Source: Desulfobacula sp964636495
GTDB lineage: Bacteria; Desulfobacterota; Desulfobacteria; Desulfobacterales; Desulfobacteraceae
Length of the DNA stretch: 64,000 nt
Reading direction: 5' to 3'
NCBI GenBank assembly: GCA_964636495.1
Contig: CAZWSL010000006.1
Coordinates: forward strand, 73,297-137,296
The notes beneath the pieces are model-generated. The model ran no database searches and was not told the DNA's origin. It worked only from the letters and a program-made list of their open reading frames with translations. The first letter of the stretch is position 1. Each line of letters opens with the position of its first letter. Positions 54,649 to 63,182 of the stretch are shown piece by piece. The translations under genes were made by a program, and so were the position numbers.

Positions 54649-54843
54649 TTATACTTACACCAGTTTGAACCAGGCTGCAAGATTAGAAAATATAATCATA
54701 TGAATAAAAATAGAGAACACCGCCTCATTTGAGTCTTGTAAGTCCACGGGATTTTGAGTATAGATATAACCATAAATTATTTGGATGAATTTCGTGACTT
54801 TATTTAAAAAACAATAAAGACCATATAAATGAGGAGGTTATCA

Positions 54844-55386
54844 ATGTTTGAAATAGATAAAAGTGTTATGATTCTAATTGATGTTCAGGGGCAGCTGGCC
54901 CAGTTGATGTATGATAAAGAGAGGATGTTCAAATCCATTGGAACAATGATTCAGGGAATGAAAATTCTTGGAGTGCCGATTATCTGGATGGAGCAGATTC
55001 CAAAAAATTTGGGCTCCACATCCCAGGAGGTTGCGCAGTACATGACCAATGAGAAACCAATAGAGAAATTTTCCTTTTCATGTTGCAGTGAACCGCTGTT
55101 TATGGAAAAATTTAAGCAGATCGGCAGGAACCAGGTGCTTTTGACCGGTATTGAAACACATATATGTGTTTTTCAGACCGGATATGACCTTATGAAAAAG
55201 TATGGATGTGATGTCCAGGTTGTTTCAGATTGTGTCTCTTCCAGAACAAAAGAGAATAAAGAAATTGGAATTGAGCGTATCATGCAGTCCGGCGGAAAGA
55301 TAAGCTGCGTTGAAATGATATTTTTTGAACTGCTTAAAGCTGCAGAGGGTGATGATTTTAAAAAGATTATAAAACTGGTTAAATAG
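54844..55386 (+). CDS. Isochorismatase-like cysteine hydrolase
   Basis: 180 residues from the ATG at 54844, with GAGGAGG 7 bases upstream. MILIDVQGQLAQLM has the first catalytic Asp; Lys in MTNEKPIEKFSFS; GIETHICVFQT holds the nucleophile Cys and SDCVSSR follows. Ycac/isochorismatase-like subfamily, cytoplasmic; substrate unknown. Single gene; the preceding 180 bases contain no other feature. Confidence 0.85.
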   Translation: MFEIDKSVMILIDVQGQLAQLMYDKERMFKSIGTMIQGMKILGVPIIWMEQIPKNLGSTSQEVAQYMTNEKPIEKFSFSCCSEPLFMEKFKQIGRNQVLLTGIETHICVFQTGYDLMKKYGCDVQVVSDCVSSRTKENKEIGIERIMQSGGKISCVEMIFFELLKAAEGDDFKKIIKLVK

Positions 55387-55428
55387 ATTCAGTGGGTTGC
55401 AGATTGACTTTACGTTTTTCAATGCTTA

Positions 55429-55452
55429 TTAATTGTTTTTGTCAACAATTAA
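55429..55452 (+). other. AT-rich perfect inverted repeat before a radical SAM gene
   Basis: TTAATTGTT (55429-55437) and AACAATTAA (55444-55452) are exact complements with a 6-base loop. It sits 18 bases before the ATG of the radical SAM gene, where a terminator or operator would act. Confidence 0.4.
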
Positions 55453-55470
55453 GCGGGAAAACAATATAAT

Positions 55471-56625
55471 ATGAAAAAAGAAGATATCTACCACGGTTTT
55501 GAGCAGGGTCCCATACGGCCTCCCAGTGAAGCAAACAGCCTTTTAATTCGATTGACTCGAAATTGTCCATGGAACCGCTGCACCTTCTGCAGGGTTTATA
55601 AAAAAGCTGATTTTTCTCTACGGTCCCTGGATAATATAATTAAAGACATTGATACGCTGCACAGCTATATCGAGAGAATCAAAGCATCTACTGCATCAGA
55701 GGGGTATATCGATAATAATATGCTTAACACCCTTTTCAGCAGATTGGAAAACCAGGACAGGACCGCTTTTAACGCTGCTGTCAACTGGTATGTGACAGGT
55801 ATGAAATCAATTTTCCTGCAGGATGCCAACTCCCTTATCATGAAACCCGATGATCTTCTGTTTATACTTGAGTATTTAAAAAAGTGTTTCCCTGATATTG
55901 ACAGGATTACAACCTATGCAAGAAGCCATACTATAGTCAGAATAAAACAGCATCATCTCAAGAGCATGGCTGATGCCGGTTTAAACCGTGTCCATGTGGG
56001 TATGGAGTCAGGATCAGATATTGTACTGAAAAAAATTAACAAGGGTGCAACCAAAGAGAGCCATATCAAGGCAGGATTGAAGATAAAACAGGCTGGAATG
56101 CAGTTGTCCGAATATGTAATGCCGGGCCTTGGCGGTATAGAGTACTCAGTAGAGCATGCAATAGAGACAGCGTCTGCCCTTAACAGCATTAATCCTGATT
56201 TTATCAGAATCAGGACCCTTGCTGTAACAAAGGGAACCAAACTGGCTGATGAAGCACGTGATGGAGATTTCCAGAAGCCGACTGATTCAATGATGGCCAA
56301 GGAGTTGAGGCTGTTCCTGGAAACCCTTGATGGTATAGAATCCTATGTCAAAAGTGACCATATATTAAACCTGTTTGAAACCATTGATGGAAAAATGCCG
56401 GAAGATAAAAATAAGATGATTCATATCATTGACAAGTTTTTTGAGCTTGATCCGGAAAAAAGAACTCTATACCAGGTTGGCCGTAGAATGGGTTTTTTCA
56501 GAGGACCTGATGACATTGAAACAAGTCCTCATCTTGAGAGGGTCAGAGAGGCGTGTGAAAATTACGGAGTTACACATGAAAATGTTGATTCTGTTATTGA
56601 CGAATTAATGAAACGCTTTATCTGA
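55471..56625 (+). CDS. Radical SAM protein of unknown function
   Basis: 384 residues. Radical SAM motif CPWNRCTFC near 34-42 in the order C-x4-C-x2-C (rather than the usual C-x3-C-x2-C), then the Elp3-like GMESGSDIVLKKINKGATKE and YVMPGLGG. HemW follows 5 bases after the stop and should be co-transcribed. A family of this kind is common in deltaproteobacteria; product unknown. Ends in an acidic helical region. Confidence 0.82.
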   Translation: MKKEDIYHGFEQGPIRPPSEANSLLIRLTRNCPWNRCTFCRVYKKADFSLRSLDNIIKDIDTLHSYIERIKASTASEGYIDNNMLNTLFSRLENQDRTAFNAAVNWYVTGMKSIFLQDANSLIMKPDDLLFILEYLKKCFPDIDRITTYARSHTIVRIKQHHLKSMADAGLNRVHVGMESGSDIVLKKINKGATKESHIKAGLKIKQAGMQLSEYVMPGLGGIEYSVEHAIETASALNSINPDFIRIRTLAVTKGTKLADEARDGDFQKPTDSMMAKELRLFLETLDGIESYVKSDHILNLFETIDGKMPEDKNKMIHIIDKFFELDPEKRTLYQVGRRMGFFRGPDDIETSPHLERVREACENYGVTHENVDSVIDELMKRFI

Positions 56626-56630
56626 TCTTA

Positions 56631-57806
56631 ATGCCTCAATATAAATCTGAACTGTCACCGGAATCTATTTCAAAACAGGGTGGGATTTATATCCACATTC
56701 CGTTTTGTGTTCAAAAATGCATCTATTGTGATTTTTTTTCAGATACAGACCTCTCCTTGATTCCGCAATATGTAAAAGCAGTTGAATCAGAGATCAAAAA
56801 CAGGGCAGAGCCCCTTGTTGAAATCAGCACTGTATATTTTGGAGGAGGCACGCCTTCGCTTCTCTCTGTTAAAGATGCAGATCTGGTGCTGACTGCTGTC
56901 CAGAAGAGTTTTACGCTTTTACCAGATGCGGAAATATCATTTGAAGTTAATCCGGGAACTGTTAATTTAACCTATCTTAAAGAACTGAGAAAAGCGGGAA
57001 TCAACAGACTCAGCATCGGTGTCCAGTCTTTTGAAGAGAGCAAACTGAAATTTTTAAGAAGAATCCACACCTCCAGCCAGGCTGTAAAGGCAGTTAATGA
57101 TGCTGAAAAAGCCGGGTTTAGTCATATGAGCCTGGATCTGATTTATGGTCTTCCTTTTGAGACAGAATCAATGTGGCTGCAGGATATTGAAAATGCCGTG
57201 GCCACAAATCCTGATCACCTCTCATGCTATATGCTTGCAATTGAGCCTTCAACCCCCCTTGACAGATATGTCAGCAGCGGTATTGTCTCTCCATGTGACA
57301 AGGACTTCATTTTAATGCTGTTCAGAAAAACAGTTCCTGTGTTGAATGACAATCAATTTGAACACTATGAGATATCAAATTTTGCCAGGGGCAGGGCAGG
57401 CCGGTCAAGGCACAATTCCCAATACTGGGACAGGACATCATATTACGGATTTGGAGCATCAGCTCACTCCTATGACGGCGGCAGCAGATCATGGAATCAT
57501 AGCAATATCGCAGATTTCATAAAAGATATAAAATCAGGCAGGCTTCCTGTTCAGGAAGTTGAAATTCTTGATACAAGGCAGAATAAACTTGAAACCATAA
57601 TGCTGAGGCTGCGCACCCTTGAGGGCATTGATCTTGCCGGATACAGAGCTGAATTCGATGTGGAATTTGAAGAGGAGTTCAAAGCGATTATTCCAAATCT
57701 TCAGAAACACTCTTTCGCTTCCCTGGATCACGGTTTTTTTTCGCTGACCCTTGAAGGAAAGACCTGTCTGGATCATATTGTCGAAACATTTGCTCAAAAA
57801 ATATAG
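56631..57806 (+). CDS. hemW: HemW-like radical SAM heme chaperone
   Basis: 391 residues. IYIHIPFCVQKCIYCDFFSDT with C-x3-C-x2-C and the fourth Cys-less Phe/Ser position typical of HemW/HemN relatives; YFGGGTPSLL, GVQSFEESKLKFLRRIH and LDLIYGLPFE. The C-terminal HemN-like domain is complete. HemW is a heme chaperone (heme insertion into respiratory enzymes), not coproporphyrinogen oxidase. Coupled to the preceding radical SAM gene; convergent with selB. Confidence 0.9.
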   Translation: MPQYKSELSPESISKQGGIYIHIPFCVQKCIYCDFFSDTDLSLIPQYVKAVESEIKNRAEPLVEISTVYFGGGTPSLLSVKDADLVLTAVQKSFTLLPDAEISFEVNPGTVNLTYLKELRKAGINRLSIGVQSFEESKLKFLRRIHTSSQAVKAVNDAEKAGFSHMSLDLIYGLPFETESMWLQDIENAVATNPDHLSCYMLAIEPSTPLDRYVSSGIVSPCDKDFILMLFRKTVPVLNDNQFEHYEISNFARGRAGRSRHNSQYWDRTSYYGFGASAHSYDGGSRSWNHSNIADFIKDIKSGRLPVQEVEILDTRQNKLETIMLRLRTLEGIDLAGYRAEFDVEFEEEFKAIIPNLQKHSFASLDHGFFSLTLEGKTCLDHIVETFAQKI

Positions 57807-57827
57807 ATCAGAGCAATTACCTTTTCA

Positions 57828-59744
57828 TTATCTTTTTTTTCTAAGTTGTCTGGTATCACCGACTCTTATGGTGACTTTAATGGAATCAAAATATTCAATT
57901 AAAGGGATAAGGAATTTTCTTGAAACATTTGCTATTCCTTTAAACTCAGGAGTCGTAATTGATTCGTTGGCCATTAATAAGTTTACCAGTTTTTCTTCCA
58001 GGTTTTTTATTTCACCTGCATCAAAATAGAGGTCATCTTTTGTTTTAATAATGGCATTTTCATCGATCAGCATATGCAGAACATCTTTTGAGGTTTGTCG
58101 ATCCATATCAAGATCCTGACATATTGTCCTGAAAAAAGGAGGTGTCAGGCCCGACTGCTGATATATTTTTTTGATTTTTTCCTTGATCTCATGCTGGTCA
58201 ACTTTCAGGGCAACTTTATGAGATGTCAGTTTGATAATGTTTTTATCAAGAACAATATGTTCTTCCTTTGATAATTTTGTAAACAGAATATTAAAAAATC
58301 TGGAATCATCAATGTACTGGAATTTGGATTTAAGCTCCTGGGTCGGCATCCCTTCTTTTAAAGGGTTGTTCTTATGGAATACAGCCAGTCTGTCAAGAAT
58401 TTTCTGCTTGAAATCATCAAAAAAAGAGCCTGAAACAAAAACCTGTCTCTCTTTATCTGTCTGTACGATCTCCTGCTTTGACAGAAGTGTCTGCAGGCTT
58501 GATTTCAGTTTTTTATCCGGAATGTTGCTCATTACCCGCAGGTCGGAAAAGGAGATGCCTTTATATCCTTTCAAGGATAGAAAAAATGAGATTATCTGTT
58601 CATTATCATTGTCAAGAAGTCTTTTCAACCCTGCTGTCACTTTCCGGTCAAGTAATTTATGTTTCTGTGCTGCCGGATTCAGTATGGTACCGCCTCCAAT
58701 GGTTTTAACCGGTGAGTAGCTGCGTATGACATACCGGTCATCTTTTATGCAGCATACTGGTGATTCAAGCCTCAACTGAACAGGGGCATCATCTCCAGGC
58801 ATAAGCTCTTCCCTGTCAAGCAGGATCATATATCCCAGTATTTCGCCTGTGCCTGAATGAAACCTGATTCTTGTCCTCTTTTTTGCAGGTTTGGCATTGC
58901 TGTTGAGGTAAAGGAAGTGAGCATCGACCATATAGCTTTCAATCAGCACTCCCGGCTTTGAGAGTATATCTCCTCTCATAATGGATGTTTTATCAAGTCC
59001 CTGGAAATTTACAGCCGTTCTTGTTCCTGCAGTAGCACTCCCAACAGCTTTGCCGTGAACCTGTATGCCACGTACTTTAGAGACAATCTGCCTGGGATAG
59101 ACCATCACTTCACTGCCAACATCCACAGAGCCTGAAGTAAGGGTTCCTGTAATTACCGTACCAAAGCCTTTCATGGAAAAAACCCTGTCTACCGGCAGCC
59201 GGAAAATAGAGGAAAACTGTCTCTCCGGAAGCGTGTGACATATTGCTTCGAGTGATTTTAAAAATGCATCAATACCGTCACGGGTAATGGAAGATATGGG
59301 AATAACCGGTTTATCTTCAAGAAAGGTATCCTGGAGAAAATCATCAATATCTTCCATGGCAAGCTCAAGAAGATCATCATCCACCATGTCAGTTTTTGTC
59401 AGTGCAACCATTCCATGCTTTACTCCCATGAGGTTGCATATCTCCATGTGTTCCCTTGTCTGCGGCATAACACCTTCATCTGCAGCAATCACCATTATTA
59501 CCACATCTATGCCGCTTGCTCCGGCCACCATATTTTTTACAAATTTTTCATGACCCGGCATATCGACAATACCGACATGCTGCCCATTGGGAAGATCAAG
59601 CGAGGCAAATCCCAGTTCTATTGTTATCCCTCTCTCTTTTTCCTCTTTGAGCCTGTCTGTTTCCACCCCGGTTAAAGCCTTGACCAGACTTGTTTTACCG
59701 TGGTCAATATGTCCAGCTGTTCCCAAGATAATATTTTTTTTCAA
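57828..59744 (-). CDS. selB: Selenocysteine-specific elongation factor
   Basis: 638 residues. GTPase domain first (GTAGHIDHGKTSLVKALTG, DMPGHEKFVKNM, TKTD) with the SelB switch sequence EKERGITIELGFASL, domains II and III, and at least three C-terminal winged-helix domains that bind the SECIS hairpin (KLKSSLQTLLSKQEIV, TSKDVLHMLIDENAI). It delivers Sec-tRNA to in-frame UGA codons, as required for the DUF166 gene at 940. selA, selD and selC are not in the window. It converges on hemW. Confidence 0.96.
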   Translation of the reverse strand: MKKNIILGTAGHIDHGKTSLVKALTGVETDRLKEEKERGITIELGFASLDLPNGQHVGIVDMPGHEKFVKNMVAGASGIDVVIMVIAADEGVMPQTREHMEICNLMGVKHGMVALTKTDMVDDDLLELAMEDIDDFLQDTFLEDKPVIPISSITRDGIDAFLKSLEAICHTLPERQFSSIFRLPVDRVFSMKGFGTVITGTLTSGSVDVGSEVMVYPRQIVSKVRGIQVHGKAVGSATAGTRTAVNFQGLDKTSIMRGDILSKPGVLIESYMVDAHFLYLNSNAKPAKKRTRIRFHSGTGEILGYMILLDREELMPGDDAPVQLRLESPVCCIKDDRYVIRSYSPVKTIGGGTILNPAAQKHKLLDRKVTAGLKRLLDNDNEQIISFFLSLKGYKGISFSDLRVMSNIPDKKLKSSLQTLLSKQEIVQTDKERQVFVSGSFFDDFKQKILDRLAVFHKNNPLKEGMPTQELKSKFQYIDDSRFFNILFTKLSKEEHIVLDKNIIKLTSHKVALKVDQHEIKEKIKKIYQQSGLTPPFFRTICQDLDMDRQTSKDVLHMLIDENAIIKTKDDLYFDAGEIKNLEEKLVNLLMANESITTPEFKGIANVSRKFLIPLIEYFDSIKVTIRVGDTRQLRKKR

Positions 59745-59762
59745 TTGTCTTAACCCCTGTCT

Positions 59763-59936
59763 CTACTCTTGTTTCTTTTTTCTGAATATGGATAAGCCAT
59801 AGGCCAGTCCAACAAGTACAATGCCTGTGACAGCTCCATGAAAAACAGTCCAGTCCGGTCTGAACATCCTTGTAAGAATGATACCAAATACAAGACCGAG
59901 AATAAGTCTTACAATAAATATCAGCAACGTATTCAT
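59763..59936 (-). CDS. Small membrane protein, unknown
   Basis: 57 residues from the ATG ending at 59936, with AAGGA 5 bases upstream; the frame is open to 59981. Two membrane segments (LLIFIVRLILGLVFGIIL and AVTGIVLVGLAYGLSIF) with a short basic tail. No named family recognised. It runs into selB, 18 bases away, so the two may be co-transcribed. Confidence 0.65.
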   Translation of the reverse strand: MNTLLIFIVRLILGLVFGIILTRMFRPDWTVFHGAVTGIVLVGLAYGLSIFRKKKQE

Positions 59937-60060
59937 AAAAATCCTTTTTATTTTTAATCCGCAAGAATCATAGTCAAACACTGCTTTAAGGTCAATGTAA
60001 ATTTTTTTAAAAAACTATTGAAAAATAAATTTTATTCTGATAATTAAAATGTTTCATTGT

Positions 60061-60137
60061 GGTGGGTGTAGCTCAGTTGGCAGAGCGCTAGGTTGTGGTC
60101 CTGGATGTCGAGGGTTCAAATCCCTTCACTCACCCCA
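60061..60137 (+). tRNA. tRNA-His (GTG anticodon)
   Basis: Acceptor GTGGGTG with CACTCAC, extra G(-1) paired with C73, as required for tRNA-His. The anticodon loop TTGTGGT has anticodon GTG; T arm GGGTTCAAATCCC; CCA encoded. Confidence 0.95.
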
Positions 60138-60163
60138 TTTTAAATTGGAAATTATGACTGTAT

Positions 60164-60201
60164 AAGCCCGAAACTCAAATTAATTGAGAATCGGGCTTTG
60201 T
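60164..60201 (+). terminator. Terminator of the tRNA-His transcript
   Basis: AAGCCCGA (60164-60171) and TCGGGCTT (60191-60198), exact 8-bp stem, plus inner CTCAA/TTGAG pairs, followed by a short T run. It overlaps the upstream open part of the next frame, supporting the later start for that gene. Confidence 0.8.
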
Positions 60202-60239
60202 ATTATGGAGCAGTATGCAGAGAAAAGGTGACCGATAAA

Positions 60240-61277
60240 ATGAAATTAATCAAAATAATATCTACAGCATTATGTTTACTTGTTTTTCTGCCCGGGATTC
60301 TTTCAGCCCGGGATTCTTCAACCATAGATCTCCCAGAAGGATTATATGCCTGGTTTAATACAACCAGGGGACAGATCACTGCCAGGCTGTATTATAAGCA
60401 GGTGCCTCTTACTGTTATTAATTTTGCTGGACTTGCCCAGGGTACAAAGGAATCAGACCTGCCTCCAGGTGCAAAATATTTTGATGGACTTATTTTCCAC
60501 AGGGTGATCAAGGATTTCATGATCCAGGGTGGAGATCCGACCGGTACAGGAAGGGGTGGGCCCGGATATAACTTTCCTGATGAATTTTCTGACAATTTAA
60601 AGCATGATGCTCCAGGTATTCTTTCCATGGCTAATGCCGGTCCGGGTACCAATGGAAGTCAGTTTTTCATTACCCACAAGGCTACTCCATGGCTGGATAA
60701 CAAACACTCTGTTTTTGGCAAGGTTGTAAAAGGTATGGAAGTGGTAAATAAAATTCAACAGGGTGACACGATTAACACCGTTGAAATTATAAGAGTTGGA
60801 AAAGAGGCAGAAGATTTTAAAACAGATCAGGCCAGTTTTAACGCAGCATTATACAAGATGGAGTGGAAAAAGAAGATGGAATTAAAAGGTGCCATATCAA
60901 AATTTAAAAAAGAGATGCTTGCTGAATATCCAGATGCAGTCATTACTGAATCCGGACTCATGTATGTTGTAAAAGAGAAGGGAGAAGGTGAATATCCGTT
61001 AAAAGCCTCCAAAGTAAAGGTGCACTATACTGGTAAATTTTTAAATGGTAAGGTTTTTGACTCTTCAGTGGAAAGAAACAGCCCGATTGAATTTACTGTA
61101 GGGGTAGGGCAGGTAATCAAAGGGTGGGATGAAGCTGTTTTATACATGAAAAAAGGTGAAAAAAGAATTTTACTGATTCCATACTGGCTTGCTTATGGCA
61201 AGGGAGGATATCCAGGTGTCATACCGCCTGAATCGCATCTTGTTTTTGATGTGGAACTGATTGACTTTGAAAAATAG
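60240..61277 (+). CDS. Cyclophilin-FKBP fusion peptidyl-prolyl isomerase
   Basis: 345 residues from the ATG at 60240, with AGGTGA upstream; earlier codons lie in the tRNA-His terminator. A signal peptide (IISTALCLLVFLPGILSA) targets it to the periplasm. Residues about 25-185 are a cyclophilin (FHRVIKDFMIQGGDPTGTG, MANAGPGTNGSQFFI), and about 245-345 an FKBP (VHYTGKFLNGKVFDSS, GVGQVIKGWDEAV, IPYWLAYGKGG). A 55-residue helical linker joins them. Both active sites look complete. Single gene; folding of envelope proteins is the likely role. Confidence 0.9.
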   Translation: MKLIKIISTALCLLVFLPGILSARDSSTIDLPEGLYAWFNTTRGQITARLYYKQVPLTVINFAGLAQGTKESDLPPGAKYFDGLIFHRVIKDFMIQGGDPTGTGRGGPGYNFPDEFSDNLKHDAPGILSMANAGPGTNGSQFFITHKATPWLDNKHSVFGKVVKGMEVVNKIQQGDTINTVEIIRVGKEAEDFKTDQASFNAALYKMEWKKKMELKGAISKFKKEMLAEYPDAVITESGLMYVVKEKGEGEYPLKASKVKVHYTGKFLNGKVFDSSVERNSPIEFTVGVGQVIKGWDEAVLYMKKGEKRILLIPYWLAYGKGGYPGVIPPESHLVFDVELIDFEK

Positions 61278-61295
61278 GAATATCTAAAACTCTAT

Positions 61296-62003
61296 CTACA
61301 ACAGAGGCATAAGGTGTATGTCCTGTATTATTTTTCTCTGTCGTTTTTTTAGATATTCATTTGGTTTTACTGCTGACAGGATATGAGGATTTGGAAGGAC
61401 TGCCGTCATTAAGGCTGCCTGATCCCTTGTCAGGTGCTTTGCACTTTTGCTAAAGTATTTACGGCTGGCAGCTTCAGCACCGGTAATATTTGTTCCCCAG
61501 TCAACCGTATTAAGGTATATCTCAAGAATTCTTCTCTTATCCCAGAACAATTCTATCAGGACTGTATAATAAATCTCTGCAATTTTTCTGTATATTCTTT
61601 TGCTGGAGAGTAAAAATACGCTTCGTGCTGTCTGCATACTTATTGTGCTTGCTCCCCTTAGTCTGCCTCTCTCTATTAAAGCGGTAAATGCATTTTTTAT
61701 TTCATTAAAATCAAAACCATTATGGGATAGAAAACGCTGGTCTTCTGCCGCTATAACAGCTCTTTGAAGATTCGGCGATATATCTTCCAGGTTTTTAAAA
61801 ATATATAAAGGGCATTTTTCTGGCTGTTTATTAACTGTACATTCAACCCACTCCCATACAAGATTGGGCGTGAATGGCGGGTTGATATATTTTAATGAGA
61901 TAACTTGAATAATGGTGAAACAGAAGATAACCGATATAATTTTAAATAGGGTTTTCCCGATACGGGTTCTGAGTTTCTGTTTTTTCCGTTTCCTGATCAT
62001 CAT
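61296..62003 (-). CDS. mtgA: Monofunctional peptidoglycan transglycosylase
   Basis: 235 residues, GT51 family. N-terminal membrane anchor (LFKIISVIFCFTIIQVISL), the catalytic EDQRFLSHNGFDFNEI, RGASTISMQTARSVFL, and IELFWDKRRILEIYLNTVDWG. No transpeptidase domain, so it polymerises glycan strands only. Convergent with the isomerase gene. Confidence 0.93.
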   Translation of the reverse strand: MMIRKRKKQKLRTRIGKTLFKIISVIFCFTIIQVISLKYINPPFTPNLVWEWVECTVNKQPEKCPLYIFKNLEDISPNLQRAVIAAEDQRFLSHNGFDFNEIKNAFTALIERGRLRGASTISMQTARSVFLLSSKRIYRKIAEIYYTVLIELFWDKRRILEIYLNTVDWGTNITGAEAASRKYFSKSAKHLTRDQAALMTAVLPNPHILSAVKPNEYLKKRQRKIIQDIHLMPLL

Positions 62004-62157
62004 ATTCTTTGGATTTTACGTTTAATACAACGCATTGTCAAACTTCTTTTTTCCTTGCATCCAGTAAGAATTTATGCAAGATATTTAAATAATTTATGTT
62101 AAAAAATCAGATTGTAAAAACAGATTTACTAAATTTACAATTCAAGGGAGTTTGCTT

Positions 62158-62580
62158 ATGAAAAAAGTTATTATTGGTTCCATAGCAGTTTTAATTGGAG
62201 TGGCAAGCTTTTCAGCTTCTCTTACGTCTTTTTTTACAATTCTGGCAGGCACAATACCGGTTATATTAATAATCGGGGGCGGGCTAACAATTTATCTTAA
62301 TTATGGAAACGATTCATCAGATTCATGTGATGAGCCTGTTTGTCATGACATCGGCTCCGGCTCTGCTCCATCACCAGATTCCCAGGAGAGTATATCTGAA
62401 AGCAGCAGTGTGGAAACATCAATTCAGACAGATGCAAGATTACTGGGGAACACAGAAACTTTAGTTTTTCACAACTCTGACTGTAATTTTTCAACAAGTG
62501 TGAACTGTACTGCAACTTTCAGAACAAGAGAAGAAGCAGTTGATCAGGGTTATAAACCCTGCGGGGTATGCAAGCCGTAA
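62158..62580 (+). CDS. Membrane protein with Ada-like Cys motif
   Basis: 140 residues from the ATG at 62158, with AGGGAG upstream. Two hydrophobic segments (about 5-22 and 25-45), then an acidic Ser-rich linker and a C-terminal 40-residue module LVFHNSDCNFSTSVNCTATF, TREEAVDQGYKPCGVCKP. The Cys pattern and the TREEAxxxGYKPCxxC core resemble the zinc module of Ada-type repair proteins, also found at the end of various envelope proteins. Function unknown. Confidence 0.7.
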   Translation: MKKVIIGSIAVLIGVASFSASLTSFFTILAGTIPVILIIGGGLTIYLNYGNDSSDSCDEPVCHDIGSGSAPSPDSQESISESSSVETSIQTDARLLGNTETLVFHNSDCNFSTSVNCTATFRTREEAVDQGYKPCGVCKP

Positions 62581-62759
62581 AAAATCAGCAGATCCTTTAA
62601 AAATGCTGGATTATTGTATAAAAACAGATTCCCGGTCAGACCAATATTCAGCCCAGGACAGCCGTGCCACCCATGGAAATTCCTTTTATCCGGCATGGTT
62701 ATATAATTTAATTCAATGGGTAAGCATATTTTTTCTTAACAGCCTATCAAAAGAAACTG

Positions 62760-62812
62760 ATTGCACACTTATATATGCAATCAGCATGACAGAGTGTGCA
62801 ATTGTTTTTTTT
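62760..62812 (+). terminator. Long-loop intrinsic terminator
   Basis: ATTGCACACT (62760-62769) and AGTGTGCAAT (62793-62802), exact 10-bp stem; the loop contains an ATGC/GCAT pair. A run of T follows from 62805. Confidence 0.65.
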
Positions 62813-63080
62813 TAAATTTCAGCAGATTATATGATTAAACCGGTCCCTGGTATTATTCTGCCTACTAATCAGTGCATGCTTTAATTTCTCTGCAGATATA
62901 TTTAGTTCTTTTTTTCTTTAAATTTAAAATAGTTATTATCATCACATCCACTCTAAAATACTGTGGTACAATCATTGCTCGCTCTTTTGATTTTAAATAT
63001 GTTGAAATATGAAAATTGTATTGTATTCAATTTTAAAAACTTTGATTTATCTTTAAAAATAATTTAGAAGAATAATTTAG

Positions 63081-63109
63081 TTGACAAATGGCAACGGTGT
63101 CATTAAAGT
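63081..63109 (+). promoter_or_regulatory. Predicted promoter of the PilZ-hotdog gene
   Basis: TTGACA (63081-63086) and TAAAGT (63104-63109) with a 17-base spacer, 74 bases before the gene start. Confidence 0.5.
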
Positions 63110-63182
63110 TCGGTACTTCTTTATCCAGGAGAATAAAGGTGCATCATCAGGTTTTGATTTTTAAATGAAGAACAGGTGATTT

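Larger units (their letters stand above)
62581..63182. other. Intergenic region with terminator and promoter, no gene
   Basis: About 600 AT-rich bases. A 91-codon frame at 62540-62815 overlaps the preceding gene and has no ribosome site or family character. The region holds the terminator at 62760-62812 and the promoter at 63081-63109; otherwise nothing. Confidence 0.5.

Noticed and set aside
58137..58165. Motif like the dispersed repeat (GTGTCAGGCCCGACTGCTG) inside selB
   Set aside because: It lies within conserved coding sequence and matches the repeat only in part, so chance is more likely.
58231..58719. 162-codon frame opposite selB
   Set aside because: Antisense shadow of the winged-helix part of SelB, Ser/Cys/Phe-rich as such shadows usually are.
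62540..62815. 91-codon frame after the Ada-like membrane protein
   Set aside because: Overlaps the end of that gene and runs into its terminator; composition is not protein-like.
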